A stretch of DNA of 64,000 bases from Cerrena zonata. Taxonomy: Eukaryota; Basidiomycota; Agaricomycetes; Polyporales; Cerrenaceae. The notes under the pieces are model-generated. The model saw only the letters and a list, made by a program, of their open reading frames with translations, made no database searches and was not told the origin of the DNA. The position numbers were made by a program, and so were the translations under genes. Positions 45,301 through 58,082 of the stretch are shown here, piece after piece. The stretch lies in NCBI GenBank assembly GCA_038087015.1, contig JASBNA010000008.1, forward strand, positions 930,001 to 994,000, written 5' to 3'. Numbering within the stretch: the first letter of the stretch is position 1; each line of letters begins with the position of its first letter.

Positions 45301-48300
45301 GTTTGTTCAGGGACTGGGGGAGGGACGGATAGCTTGCCACCGAACTTGAAACCAGTGTTCAACTGACCATCCGACGCTTTGGAACGCATAGAGTCGTTGC
45401 TTCGACGCATTTCTGGATAGGGACGGCAAATGTCATCCTGGCATTCGGCTAACAGATGTTCCAGCGTGTCTGAGTCACCAGTGTTTTGGTAAGGGGGCTC
45501 CATGCTGTTCTCGACGTTTTCCTCAGTAGTAGTAGTTACATCGGGGACAGACACACTGCGAGGCACAAGGTCTTCAGGTGGCGTCTTGCGGAAATTGAGG
45601 GGCAAAGGCGGAACTGGAGGCACGGAGGCTTTCAGGAATCCATCGTCGAGTCCAAGGTCTATCCGAGCAGGTGTGCGGAATGCATTCTCGAGTTGTTCAA
45701 CGAAGCTCCTTCGGTCTGAGGCACCTGACTCGTTCAGCTTCTTGAGCTCACCAGTGAAGTCGAAGGACTTGTTGGTATCGTCGTCAGAGGATACGTTCCC
45801 GCTGTCGTCAAGGTCAGCCTGGTTGGCCTCTTCGTCGATAAGTTGAGCACGGAAAATAGGTTGAGCTTCCGTTTCATCCTGAGTATCAACTGGGAGGGCC
45901 ACCACGGGGAGATCTTCGTGCGCAGGCTCTACAGGAGATGAGGGCGCGGATATACGATGGAATGATATCGTGTCATCGAAGTTGCGAGTGGACTCGTCGT
46001 CGGACTGACCAGCGATGATAACTTGCAATTCGTCTGGAATGTCCGAATCAGGATCCTCAGGGTCTACACAAGGTTCGGTAGATGCGGAACCACCTAGAGT
46101 TCCAGTGAGACCAAGACTTTTTCTCGCCTCTGATGCGATGAACATCGACGTGAGGGGACTACGTTGGCTCTGCTTGTGACCCAATACCGAGGCAATGGAA
46201 CCAGATCGGACATGGCCGCTGTGTCTCTTGAATACAGGGCATGGCGATGGAGCAGGTTCATCGTCCAACTCCAAAGACGGTTCTACACCAATCTTTGATG
46301 TCTTAGAGCCAAATGTCTTTGAAGACGGTTCAGCGACCCCGGTAGCAATGGGAGTGGCAGTTAAGGGCGTAGAGCCCTTCGTCAAGATGGGAGACACGTT
46401 TCGTTTGGCTGGTTGGAGCGGCTGGAACACCGGCGGAGGATCGAGAGCAGGAGTCGGGGACATCGTCCGTTTATGCGTTGGTCGTGTTATAGGCTTACGG
46501 ACGACTGGCTTCTTCGGCGAAATCTCCCAGTCAAGCTCAGACCATGGTGCAATTTGTTGACCGATGCGTCCCGGATTCTGCTGGGCTCGAGTTGAACTCA
46601 ATTTGCTCAAGGATTGTGCATGAGCATAAGGTCTAAGGGAGCTGATGGATGCCATGCTTTCACGAAGACCGCCAGGAGGCAACACTTGGTCCTTGTTAAG
46701 AGAACGCCGCTTGACGGGACTCTCGTCTTTAGGAAGAGCCGCCTTCGCTGGTGAGTCGAACGAGGCTAGAGGAGACAGCCTGAGAGGCGAGCCGATGCTG
46801 CTAGCTGGTGTTGCCTCGAGGTCCAAGCGATTGATGAGGGAAGCAAGGTCGTTGGTCGCGGCATCGAGGATAGAAATAACACCTAAGATGAATAGTAATG
46901 AGTCTTGAGACACTGGTAATGGTGAAGAAAATCAAACTTACCATCACTTTCTTCATATATACATTGGGGCCTTGTCTTTCCGAGAAGCTGCTCTGAGACT
47001 GGACGAGCACGAGCTTTCTTCATCGGTGTTTCGAGGGCTGCATCTTCTCCATGGTCAGAATGACCATCGACGGTGGCTTCCTCGATATTCACAACCGGGC
47101 CCGTCAGTGAGGACCTGCCTGTCGAGTTTGAAACGACGGAGGGGGGTCGTTGAACAGTCTCCGGGAAGATCTCAGATATAGGTGTTCTTCGACGTGCTTC
47201 GGAGCTCCTACGACTTTCTTTCGAGGTACGCTTGTCTCCCGTTCCTGTCGAGTCAGCACTGTCTCGTTTGGCTCGTCGTTCTTTACGCTGCAGTTCTTTG
47301 GCATGTTGGAGACCTTCCTCGTCCCATCTGACGGAGACCATCGAGCTGGAAGACGAGCGAGGTGAACGTTCAGAAAAGACAGAGACACCGGATGCAGTCG
47401 AGGGCGGTCGAAGTGATGACCCACTGGAAACCACGGAAGATGGGCGGCCAGCAGCATTAAGTATGAGATGGGCTGAATCAACAGAGAGTCGATTCGTGGT
47501 GGCAGGGGGCGGTGCAGCAGACGAGACCGACGATGTTGTAGATACATTGCGTACAGTGCGTCGCATAGAGGATGGCAGTCCAAGTCCAAGGATGCTTTGC
47601 TTCTTTTTCATTGTAGCAGAAGCAGGGAAAGTACCTTCGATTGGACTGAGAGCACCCGCCTCGAAGCTACTGCCCGAGTAGCGAACAGTCTTCTCCGTTT
47701 TCTCTTTCTTCTTTTTCTTTTTCTTCTCTTCTCCTTTTTCTTTCGTCTTGTCATTGCTATTCGTTGCGTTCGTATTCGTAGATGCACTGGGAGTATTTTT
47801 GTTGCCTTCCTTCGTGTTGGTAGTCGTGCCAGATAGTGTTGCCCAACTCTTCATACGTGCAATGGACCTTACAGATCGCATGGCACGGATGGCGAGCGAA
47901 CCTGTGTTGGGTTCATCAGTGGATGGGGGAGCTAGGAGACCATTACTTGATTGCATGGGGCTTGTCACTGAACGGACAGAACCTTGGTTGGGTTCTGGGA
48001 CAGAGAGTAAAGTCGAGGCGTTGAGCGAGTTGAAACGTGCTCGAGACTCGAGAGGCTTAGAGGGCTCAGGTGCTACAAAGCAATGATAGTCAATAATGTG
48101 TAACAGAATTATGATGATAAATGACATACTTTTCGAACGAGCAGATGTTTTTGTCTTGTTCTCCTTCGCCTTTTCTTTCGAGTCCTTCCTTCCTCTGATA
48201 CTCCACCACTTCAAGCTGTCGTCCCCTTTAACCTTTAACAGGTTGTCAGACGGTACAGCCTTCTCCTTTGGTTGCGAAGCAGAAGGAACGTTGGTAACTT

Positions 48301-48760
48301 CTCCAAGAGCACCCCATCCCATCCCTTCCAGCCCCAAACGTGACTTCTTCTTCTTGACTACCACAATTTCACCGATGTCGGGATCATCCGCATGGTCGAC
48401 GTAGATCTCGAAGCCTCCTTTGCCATTGGTTGAACCCCCACCGACGCGTCGAACAACGTCTGAAAAGTCCTTCGTGCCTTTGTCCTTGGTCTTGCTCGTA
48501 CCAGAGAGCAGCCCGAGCTTTGACTTTTTGGGAACAAGGCGTTTCCGAGGAGCGTCCGAGTCAGAACGGGGGGCAAGTGGTGAGGAGGCAAAGGGAGCAA
48601 CAGGATCGAATGACGTGTCCGGTCCAGCTGAGGTGCCAGCTACAGACGGTGTAGCAGATATGAAGCGGAATGTTGGCACAGATTGGGGAGGTGTGGCGGT
48701 AGGTGCAGAAGAGCCGGCGGCCTGCGCACGAGACAACAGAGGCAGAGAGTTGCGTGCCAT
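42376..48760 (-). CDS. Very large Ser/Pro-rich, mostly disordered protein (2,017 aa)
   Basis: Seven exons whose sum closes exactly: 48130-48760, 46942-48072, 44118-46882, 43722-44061, 43085-43669, 42514-43030, 42376-42460. No known domain. A mainly Ser/Pro/Thr background carries islands that look conserved: GFEIYVDHADDPDIGEIVVV (about 120-140), SVRWDEEGLQHAKELQRKER, an acidic/ordered start of exon 3 (GVISILDAATNDLASLINRL), QAKQGLLERQSLEEGALI-like coiled coil in exon 4 (exact start IKAKQGLLE), and RRYYALRDEADHTVTESKRV in exon 5. A Lys run (EEKKKKKKKEKTEKT) lies near residue 340. The C-terminus is Arg/Pro-rich (RLSRPRPRGRPTPARAPVA). Its layout suggests a scaffold or cortical/cytoskeletal regulator, but this is a guess. 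No frameshift was needed over 6 kb. Confidence 0.82.
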
Positions 48761-50241
48761 CTGGATTCGTTATAGTACACTTGATGTGTTAGCAGATATT
48801 GAATTTGAAGGAAAACAAGCGTGAATCGAGGCCGAGACGCGTAAACGTCGTAAGTAGAGAGACAGCAACGGGACCAAAGGTAGCCGTGCTTGATGCTTGA
48901 ATTTGAGTATAAGTTCTGGTTGCTTGAGGGTTTAAAACGCGTTGATAATCGTGTTGGAAGCTTCGTAAGACTTTGATGACTCGTATGGTGCGTTACTGCG
49001 TATGCTTGCGATAGGGTAGTGTATAACGCGACGATTCCGGGATAGGTTGAAAGCCTTCTAGTTTCCAATCGAATGACGGAGTTTCAGTAGGATAGCATAT
49101 CTATGGGTTAGTTAGGACCGCACCTTTGTGGGCACTCAAGCCGCTTCCGACACCTCCACCTCACACCGAAACGACTCCGAAATTTAGAGAGCTCGTTGAA
49201 GTAGAAGAGAACCGTGGGGACCGAGCGCTACCAATTCGAACATAGATCATTGCGGAAGCAAACACGAGGCGTTTGGCTTTGTGGGCGCATCTCCAGGACA
49301 AACAGACTCGGGATCTAATCTAATCATTTTACCAGTAAGCTTATCATGAATCAGATGATCACCTTTGGGTCATCTTACTCAATGCGAAGGGTTTGAAGTA
49401 GAGATGTTAAGTTGAGGCATTGATCGCCACTACTCTGAGTGTTGTGCGTATGAAGCTGAGGTTATAGCATGTATTGAGAAAGAGTGCGCTAAGCATCAGC
49501 GCAAGGACTACAGGACCCGGACTAGTGCCGGTGCTTATTAAAGCAGCATAATACCTGAGAGTGTGTGTCGCTCGTTAGACATGCAGATTAGAAACAATCA
49601 CGTACTTACATGAATAAATGGTGGACCCAGGTTTGTAACATTCGAATAAGAAAGAAGGTTTCGAGGGATCAACACAGGAGGTGTCAAGCCACACCTAAGG
49701 CCGGCACAATATTGGGACTTTATGCGTCTGAGGGATGAGTTCCATGTGAGTTGGGAGGGGGCAGAGCACATAAATGTTCGAAGAGCCATGGAGGGCTTAT
49801 ATTTCAAAACGATGCAGGATAATAGACAAATCAAGGTTGGCTGTGTTTGTCCTTCTGCAAATACTGCAACATTCATGTCTCAGTGGATCCTATCGGAGCC
49901 GGTACGACAGATAGCGCTATATGCACGAGTGTCATTATCTAGGACAGTATCAAGTCAGTTTGTAATGCTCCACACTCGACAGATTAGAACTTCTGTGCTT
50001 ACAGAAACGCCAATTTGAATTCCCTTAAAGTATGCCACAATTCCGGGGGCAACAAAGAGAAAGATTCAGCTACTGTCAAGGAATTACACTTGTTGTCACA
50101 AACTTACAAACGATATGGAAAAGGGATGAAAATGAATTTGCCTAACTATATGCGTGTTCAACGTTCATTGTTGAGAGAGTAAAAGTTAAGAGGAACCCAA
50201 AATGACATCGATCGATGCAGGTTATTTGATGACAAAAGAAG
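48761..50241. other. Intergenic region upstream of the 2,017-aa gene
   Basis: The first ~300 bases should be its promoter and leader. The rest shows only short, unsupported ORFs (for example 49722-50018, plus) with no family match. The T-rich end next to the tRNA gene (minus strand TTTT near 50233) suits a Pol III terminator. Confidence 0.45.
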
Positions 50242-50323
50242 TTCCCGCTAGCCGACTTGAACGACTGACCTCGTCATAGCATGATAGTACTAGTGACGCG
50301 CTCTACCACTGAGCTAAGCGGGA
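50242..50323 (-). tRNA. tRNA-Thr (anticodon AGT) with a short intron
   Basis: The minus strand folds as a complete tRNA. A 7-bp acceptor stem pairs TCCCGCT with AGCGGGA. The D arm has GCTCAGTGGTAGAGC (A box). The anticodon stem CGTCA/TGACG encloses CTAGTA and an intron of about 10 nt (CTATCATGCT) after position 37. The T arm AGTCG-TTCAAGT-CGGCT carries the B box. The loop places AGT as anticodon, hence threonine. A T run follows on the minus strand. Confidence 0.92.
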
Positions 50324-51871
50324 CTTGTAATATACGTGAAGATCTATATCGAATACCATTTTCCCAAGTTCCAACTCCGAGCTGCAGCTTGCCGCAGTGC
50401 GCTGCCTGCCAGTACATCTTGATTCTTGACGTTGAACGTTGAACACGCCACCTGATTTATCGAATGTCGCATCTCGATATATGTTCAGCCGACCTCCAGC
50501 ATGGTAATGAATTCCCATCACGACTGCTCATTTCATTGTAACTTAGACAGCTCGCAGCGATGGAATAATTTTGAATTATATGTGGCAACAGATGGTGGAC
50601 AACGGTAGAGGGTGCTGAGCCCTGTCACACGGGACTTATTGAGAGTCAACTTGTCATTCTCGCCCGACAAAAGCTCCTCTACGAATGCTCGAAACTGACA
50701 ATGGAGTCGTGGTATGGCAGCTTCAGACAAGAACAACAGGCAACTGTACTAGACATGCTCGTCAATGTGGACTACGAACCCTGACCAGAAGCACTTGATT
50801 TGCAACTATGTCTAGTCTCTCGTCATATGCGTCTGGTTTCCTCTGCTTCTACTTCGTGTGCTCATGTGCTTACTCGATACTCGTCCGAACCTATCTGTGT
50901 GCCGCAAGGCAGGTAGATGACTCGAGGGGAAGATTCCGATGTGGTCAGTAAGTTGCTGGAATATGCATTCGCTCTAGGCTCTTATCCTGGCCTTCAAATG
51001 ATATACCGACGCGAACGAGGGCCTCGCATTTGATAACATGCCGCCGTGGCTTATTCAAAAAAAAATGTACACAACCCACTGGCGAGCAAATTGGACCCCT
51101 TCTCTCCACAATCACTGTAGAAGTTCGACCAATCCCGTTCGACAAGCCTTCTAAAACCCCTGGATCTTATCTATCTTTCTATAGTGATAGGATTCGATCA
51201 TTTCGTGCTATTTCCAAAGGTGCATGAGTGTTCGAACCATGATGCTCGCTGGTAGATGTGACGACGTTGAAGCTCGCCCACGATCCCCCATATGTCAACA
51301 TTTGTCCTGGATCACATTGATGTACTCATGTCAGGCCTGAACCACGTACTACGCGCTGGCACTGCGATTTCAGATGATACTATGGTAAGAGAGTCATTCC
51401 TAATCAAAGAGTGATTGATGGAACCCTTCTCTCAGACGTCTGTACCGGTCACATTTAAATCGTACATTCGACATGTCGAAATATTCTCTACTGGCATTCC
51501 GATCATCCACGTTTTGTCAATCCAAAAGGTACGTTGTGATGATTGTTTCAGTATCACTTGGGGTAAAGGGTGACCTAAAGTTATCATGAACCACGTTACC
51601 GGAGAGCCAGACTTTTACGTTGACTATATGTAGGACTTCTCGAAGAGCCTACGCGAACGGTAATAGCGGTATTGACATCCCTATACCCGTCTATGATAGC
51701 CTTACAGCAGTTTAGGTAATGTATATCACCGTTGTGATCTATTTAAGTTGGTATCTCTCGAGGTTGCCCCTACATCCTCGCCCAGATAACCCTTTTCCCT
51801 ATCGTAAACCATCTCAAGGAAGCAAAGCCTGTTACCTTTTCCACTGATCATCTCTGTATAGAACTATCAAT
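50324..51871. other. Intergenic region with a two-exon coding-like fragment
   Basis: On the plus strand, 51292-51384 and 51436-51528 join in phase 0 with good splice sites. They start with ATG (MSTFVLDHIDVLMSGLNHVL; then TSVPVTFKSYIRHVEIFSTG), but the frame stops soon after. It may be the 5' end of a decayed gene or a short protein. The ~340 bases before 51871 include the promoter of F-box-like copy 2. Nothing else was recognised. Confidence 0.35.
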
Positions 51872-53518
51872 ATGCGTCTACATTCTATAGCCCTTCGTTC
51901 AGTGTTCGATCAAGTGGTCGAATTGATCGATCCTTCCTCAAGGCAAGGTCCAAATTCACCATGGTGTCACTACCTCAGGACATGGAAAGCACTGGCACTC
52001 GTATGTCATGAATGGCATCACATTGCGATTCCGTACCTCTACCATGACATTGCTTTATGCCATGTAGGTCAGATCCCTGCACTGGCGAGGACTCTCAAGA
52101 AGAATGCAGAATTTTGCGGGATGATCAAACGTCTAACATACTCCTGCTTTGTTCCCGCGGAATATGACCTAGTTGCCAACCAAGGACTATCATACCTGCT
52201 GGATCACTGTTCCGTTCTCGAATCCCTAACATTCACCTCGCCATTTACGGAATGGATAGACGGTATACGTGAAGATGGTACAAAAAGGTTCATAATTCCA
52301 GAGGGTCCTTGGGGCTCTGTGACACATTTTACCTACAATCGTGGCGATCCGGCAGTACTCGTGAACCGCGGTCAACATAAACTATCCATTCTTCCTCGCC
52401 AGATACTCACATGTCTACCAAACATTACATCCCTTACCCTGATTGTGGATTCTCCAGAGAAGTGCGAATGGGATGAAAAGTTACTTGAACTCACGATGAT
52501 GCACCTCCAACAAGTTTGCGTGCAGTCCTTTTCTTGTTATACCGCGTTCCGCAAGAAATTCGATCCGACCAAAAACGGGATTCGTATCGAAGAGACATTG
52601 TATCCCTTAGTGAATGGTCACGCCTTGCTGCTTGTGCCGACTGCCACATCCATCGGTAGCTTGCAACATGTCGTAATCCGGCACCGATACCCTCATTCGA
52701 TCTCAACAAATTTTTGAATGCCTTTCAAGGTCATATTGATCTTTGGGAGGATACACACAGATTCGCTCATATACAGAGTGCCCTTCGGGTCCGTCCTCTT
52801 ATACAGGACTACCATGATGAGGGGGAATGGGATTATTTCAGATCTATGGCGCGTCCTGGGGATGAATACGCACATCTTCGATACGGGCACAAAGTGCGCG
52901 AGTATTATCCCCATCCCCGAGTCCGCTTGATCGACGATGCTCTCATCGGCTACCCCAGCGTCTCTTTTATCTTTCCTCCCGGGGAGATTGAAGAAAATGA
53001 CGAGTCTATCTATGTTTACCATGGGTTTGGGTCCTGCGTCATAGTAACTGCCCATATGATCGTCCGTCACGAAGACTGGTCCTGGGTTGGAAGAAATGTC
53101 ATGCACCAAGACATTACTGAGGAAGAGGAACAAAATGACGATAGGAATGGTCAGCACCTTCTATATTTATATCCACCATCGAGAAGACATAACAACTGAT
53201 GTGGTTTATATAGCACTTTTGCCGTTCTATCAAGTCACTTGCATTAACGATGACGTTGCTGCCAAGTACCATGGGCTTACCTGGTCTGATGAGTTATTTT
53301 CGGATTGGGATTTATGGGGCGGTACTCACTCTAGCAGCATCCATACAAATTGTCCAGACACGGAGCCCACTGAATCTGACACATCGCCTAGTGAGGATGA
53401 TGACGAGGGGGACCTTGTTCAGGAAGCGGCGTGGCTGGAAGAGGAATTTGAGGAGGATGCAGTTGTTCAACTGACTGAGGAAGAGGCGCTGCAGATATTC
53501 GAGGATATGCAGTGGTAG
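51872..53518 (+). CDS. F-box/LRR-like protein, copy 2 (one frameshift)
   Basis: Paralogue of the minus-strand gene at 14853-16496, co-linear over its whole length: F-box-like WKALALVCHEWHHIAIPYLY, LRR-like LPNITSLTLIVDS, ARPGDEYAHLRYGH, FIFPPGEIEENDESIYVY, and the tail QLTEEEALQIFEDMQ. Exons 51872-53149 and 53214-53518; the intron lies where copy 1 has its 52-nt intron. The frame breaks at about 52690-52715 beside AAATTTTTG: RYPHSISTNF then stops, while FLNAFQGHIDLW continues one base out of phase. Copy 1 is seven bases longer over the same stretch. The total is one base short of a multiple of three. It may be a pseudogene or a base error; the rest of the protein looks under constraint. Confidence 0.72.
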
Positions 53519-55027
53519 TGGATGTTTGTATTTAGAGTCCGTATCGACGCTTTAAGAGTTGAAGCTGGGATCTTTGTCGAAACATGCGGAGTCAAAATAT
53601 CAAATTCTAATGTGGAAGAGGCTCACTTTGCCGTACAATCAACTGACCGTCTTGTATTCGTCTCGAAGGAACATAGAGTCTTCTTCTCTACCATGATCAT
53701 CAGTATCTACACGTGATGATGATCACCGCCCCTACGCTCCGATTCCGATTCCGTCCCTGCATGAGTTTATGAAATTGGAATGAGTTCGAACCTATCTCAG
53801 GATAATACAGAACAACCTGATAAGCGTCCAGAGCGGTCGAAACTGCATTCTTCTAGACCATGGGCAGATTGTGGTGATCTGGATTGGGGTGGCGATGTAG
53901 ATGGCTATTTCGACAGAAAGGGTGGATAGGCTGCGTGGTTCCAATCCTCTGTCGCGCATAGGAAAGGAAACAAGAGAGCTGCTTGAACCACTAAGTATTC
54001 TGTGAGGGGTATATCACCGGAGAGAGGTTCGATCAATGGGTATTCGCTCAGTCTTCGCTGTTGTGGGGCATCCATTTGATCGTAGAGGGCAAAGTTCTGT
54101 CGAGGACATTTGACTCCCGGCGGAGATGTAACTTTGCAGTAAGCAATGGTTCCTCCAAAGTTCATATGACAGCAGAAGTGGAGCGTACCATCGAGGTTAT
54201 ATTACGCCTCGCGCGGTCATCGTGGAGATGTAGATGATATGGGAGGATGAGAGTGTCAGTTGGTGAAGGGAAGCGGAATGAAGGGCGAGCTTTGCGCGAA
54301 TATGTCAAAACGGATAACTGCTAGGTTACCTGATTTGAATTAGGTGGAATTTAGCCAAGCAAGGTTTTTTCATCTGCGAGAATTGGAGTAGAAGGTATGT
54401 ATAAGTAAACCCACAGGGATTACGAAAGTTTCATTGTCGGCGATCAGTCTGTTCGATGCTTGTTGACATCGACTTCACTCTTGAAGCGAAGCTGAAACAT
54501 TGAGTGATGCAGACGAGTTCTTCCTTGTGCATGTTCGAACGCTTGGCAAGGCAACAACATAATTCATACCTGGTATAATCAAATAGGGGACACCGGGGAC
54601 TCGATCAGGGTACAAGTCCCGAGGGTTGAATAGAGAAGATCCGCAGCTACGTTTGACGTTGAACGACCGAAAACACCATCTACAGATGCTCTGCAAACAG
54701 GAAAGCGTTGCGGAAACTGATTGTGGACACGCCGCTTACACGCCTCCTGCGATAAGGTCAACGTGCCAAGACATGTATCCCATCATGGCATATTGGTTGA
54801 GAAGCAACTTGTTCCGAGACAAGGTGACTCTGAGGCTTTTACCCTGCAAACAAAAAGAAAGTGGTTTGCCAAAGTCGTATCATGAGAGGACAAGTTGTCA
54901 AGAAGACCGAAGGGATGCAAGGTGGAAGCAAGAATAGAACAGTGAAGCCTAGGCGGAGCTTGTCGCTTCGTGTGGCAGTGCGTCTGTAGCCAGACCCAAT
55001 AACAACGGCGCCTATTTACCCTCCACC
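53519..55027. other. Intergenic region with small unsupported ORFs
   Basis: A 49-codon plus-strand ORF from the ATG at 53780 (ends GDLDWGGDVDGYFDRKGG) and an 86-codon minus-strand ORF at 53905-54165 (MNFGGTIAYCKVTSPPGVK) overlap tail to tail. Either could be a small gene, but neither has a recognised relative or supporting signals. The final part is upstream DNA of the phosphatase gene. Confidence 0.3.
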
Positions 55028-55037
55028 TTTATATATA
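55028..55037 (+). promoter_or_regulatory. TATA box of the phosphatase gene
   Basis: TTTATATATA lies about 95 bases upstream of the chosen ATG, in the correct orientation; the leader between them is AC-rich, as is common in fungal promoters. Confidence 0.5.
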
Positions 55038-55126
55038 GTCAGGGCATTGGCGGGTTTTGCTGCTTGACAACCCCTTCAGTTTTCATTCTACGCGATATCC
55101 AACAATTACACTCACGAATACACCAA

Positions 55127-55801
55127 ATGTCTGTGGTTTACGAAAGAACTCCGGTAGCTTCTACTTCAACCACACCTTTGAGTCAGCCGAGCAGTCCGCG
55201 CAGGCGAGGCTCCTTTACGAATGGCTCCAAAACCCTCCGACACCGCCAACGACCGATTCCGAACTCATACTGGGCAACACCCTACCTCGTAGCATGCGAG
55301 TTCCCATACTGTCCAATCACACCAGCTCAGATTGAGCAGAAAAAGACGAAACAGAAACTCGATGCATTGCTCCTAGCCGGCGTCCGCGCCTTCATCGACC
55401 TTACCGAACCCCACGAACTTTTCCCTTATTACCCACATCTAGCCTCCCGGTGTGCTTTACTCAATATCGACCCTTCCGAAGTTCAGTACCACAACTTCCC
55501 AATCCGCGATCGGAACTTGCCCGAGAGCGTGGACTTTGTGCGTCAGATTCTTGACATACTGAAGGAAAACGAGAAGAAGGGCAGAATCTCTGCCGTTCAC
55601 TGTCGCGGAGGCATTGGCCGTACGGGCTTGGTCGTAGGCTGCTGGCTGATCGAGTCGGGCGTCGCTCGGGACGGTGACGACGCCCTGAGGTTGATTGCAG
55701 AAGAATGGAAGATGGTGGAAAAGTACAAACGATTCCCTTGTAGCCCTGAGACAGGGCCTCAATTCGAGTTTGTGAAAAGCTTTACACGCGCTTCCCACTG
55801 A
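55127..55801 (+). CDS. Dual-specificity/tyrosine-type protein phosphatase (224 aa)
   Basis: A single-exon gene. The catalytic P-loop AVHCRGGIGRTGLVVG (HCxxGxxRT; nucleophile Cys at about residue 165) defines a cysteine phosphatase. The likely general-acid Asp is in HNFPIRDRNLPESVD, about 25-30 residues upstream. The N-terminal 40 residues are Ser/Pro/Arg-rich and probably disordered (PLSQPSSPRRRGSF). The lead-in PNSYWATPYLVACEFPYCP and the AFIDLTEPHEL strand resemble small fungal DSP-like phosphatases acting on unusual substrates rather than classical PTPs. The start chosen is the first ATG in frame after the TATA box. Substrate unknown. Confidence 0.92.
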   Translation: MSVVYERTPVASTSTTPLSQPSSPRRRGSFTNGSKTLRHRQRPIPNSYWATPYLVACEFPYCPITPAQIEQKKTKQKLDALLLAGVRAFIDLTEPHELFPYYPHLASRCALLNIDPSEVQYHNFPIRDRNLPESVDFVRQILDILKENEKKGRISAVHCRGGIGRTGLVVGCWLIESGVARDGDDALRLIAEEWKMVEKYKRFPCSPETGPQFEFVKSFTRASH

Positions 55802-56519
55802 ATTCCGCAACGACCTTATACGCTTTGCGATACTATCTGACGATGTGAGTGTTAGTCTACGAATTTTTGACTTCATTGGTCTTACAGAATTGTACAGTAC
55901 GACGATCTCTCGATCTACGACAGACGCCTTCACGATGATTCTGTTGACCCGGAATCCAATGCCCTCCATTCCGCTGCATACGCATGACAGGACGCCCAGC
56001 AGGGGATCTCATGGACATGCTCTTTTCTCCAGCATAACTTATTCTCCACCCGTCCCTCTTCTTTTTTCTTCTTCTCGTCTCTGGTGTATACCTATCTTCT
56101 CGGGTTCCCAGGTGTATCATTCCATTTCTTTCCTTCTTTCACCCCTCTATTGCTTCATCTGCATTGGCCGTCATAGAGGTTTCTAGATCCGGAATCACGT
56201 CTAGTACACTGTATCGAACATTGTCTCTCTTCCCTTCTCACAACCAGTTGGTTTATGTCTATTGTTCATGGTGTTGCGTACTTCATGTTACATGGTAATG
56301 GTGAATAATCATTGATTTGACCTTTTGAAACCAACCTTTCGCCAATTCGACCAATGAGGACTGAGATTTTAGAATTGTCGAATTTGTATTCGATGAGAAA
56401 TATAACATACAATGCAGACATAAATAAATTATTCGCCAGTACTAAGTAAAGGGTCAGAAATATTTGTATCGTCAATATTAATTATCAAGACAGATCTAGA
56501 GCAACGCCTCATCTTCAGT
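55802..56519. other. 3' flank of the phosphatase gene
   Basis: Probably the phosphatase 3' UTR followed by AT-rich intergenic DNA (56390-56490). No gene recognised. Confidence 0.4.
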
Positions 56520-57190
56520 ACTTGCCGGCGGTCAACTTTCGACGTACCCTTCTTCCACATCGCTCAAATTGCTCAGCACAGCAGCCAAAGCTTCCTTTGA
56601 AATTTGACGGCTCAATCTGGCACAATCCTTCATATTATTCCGAATTGATCCTACACTGTAGTATGCGGTGTCTTGTACATGCCTTCTCTTTCATTCATAG
56701 AAGGGAGCGTCACAGGTTTCTACCTATGGAACATCTAATTCAAATTGCCAGGTGAAGAAGTGCTTCCCCTTTATCTACGCCATCTCCTCGATGAATACGC
56801 GAGGCGTAATACAATTTTAACCTACAGGCCTTAGGGCTTGTTCCATTCGCTCGTATCCTTCTTCACCGTGACAGATCTCAGGAAAGGGAAATAGTCTTTC
56901 TCATTTGCTCGCTCCCGTCATATCCACGGTTGACTAACTTCACGCTTGAATCCTACCAACCTCCGACGACCGGCGGCTCTCAGAGGTGCTTCAAGTTGAT
57001 GGACACTTTCGATGCACGACCAACATGTGTCATGCATGCCCACTTCGATAACGGTCTGGAGCGGCACATTGAATTCCATCCGTATCTAGGAGAGGGGTTT
57101 AGAACTATACATCGCCGTCTGAGCTGGAGCACCATTCAGGGGATCCTGGACATTCAGTATGCTGGCATGCAAACTATCGGGGATTTTTGA
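56520..57190 (+). pseudogene. Decayed LRR/F-box-like gene fragment
   Basis: Coding-like frames in two pieces. About 56522-56755 holds LPLKFDGSIWHNPSYYSELI. From about 56825 an uninterrupted frame to the stop at 57190 reads LVPFARILLHRDRSQER, LPSYPRLTNFTLESYQPP, MHAHFDNGLERHIEFHPY and RRLSWSTIQGILDIQ. The LPSYPRLTNFTLESY part is LRR-like, so a relic of an F-box/LRR protein is plausible. No ATG-initiated intact model can be built. The function and even the strand of the original gene are inferred. Confidence 0.35.
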
Positions 57191-58082
57191 CGGAAACTTC
57201 ATTCTATCGTATCCTTCTCTAATTTTATCCTTCTTTAGCGTCATCATTTTCGCCTTCGCCTTGACTCTTCGCCCTCTTGGGGCAAGAATTATGCATATAG
57301 GGTCGGTGCTTGGAGGCTTACGAAGGACGTGCTTCTCTTCGATGGTTGAAGTACTGTATCCGAGTCGATGCTTGACAGACCTCTAATTCAAACCACTGAT
57401 CACCGAGAGATACTACAGCTATCATCCCCAAGCTTCCGCTTTGGTGCTCACCCAGATGAGTCGCCTGACTTCCGGGTTTGAGAGTGAGAGGCAATGGAAG
57501 AGGTGATGTTTCTACTTTACGTCTAACTAATATCTTCTACGTCTGCACGAGGAATGTGCGAGGTATAGTATATCCTCGGTGGTTTGCTACACCCTGCCTC
57601 TTTCATCCTATGCACCGTCGTTCCGCGGTGAGTCTATCGATGACTACAAACCATCGATGACCTTGGTTTCTGCACCAATGGCGAAATGCCTTTCATCGAT
57701 CCTTTTCATATACGATCGAGCTCAGAAAATGTGAAATTGAAGTTATCATGACCTATCATAACCTACCGATGATCCCCTCACGGGTCTAGGTTTTTGTTCA
57801 ACCTGACCTGTCTACGGCGGGAGATGAACATTGGAATAACACCGCCTATTTCCCTTTGTCTTATCCAGATCGCCATGCCTCTCATGCATGTAACCGACTT
57901 GTACAGTTTCTGGAAGGGTTTCTACCCGCTCGGAAGTAATATCCCAATGAGGTATGTCATGATAGGTCTCATTGTTTCAAAAGGTAATGCATATGGACGG
58001 AATAAAGAGTTGTATTTCGACCAAACAAATTCCGAGTCTATCACTAAGATGCTGATACATGTAACGTTAACCAACCGATCAT
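57191..58082. other. Intergenic region
   Basis: Only short ORFs with no recognisable content; the last part should hold the 3' UTR of the minus-strand reductase gene. Confidence 0.4.
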
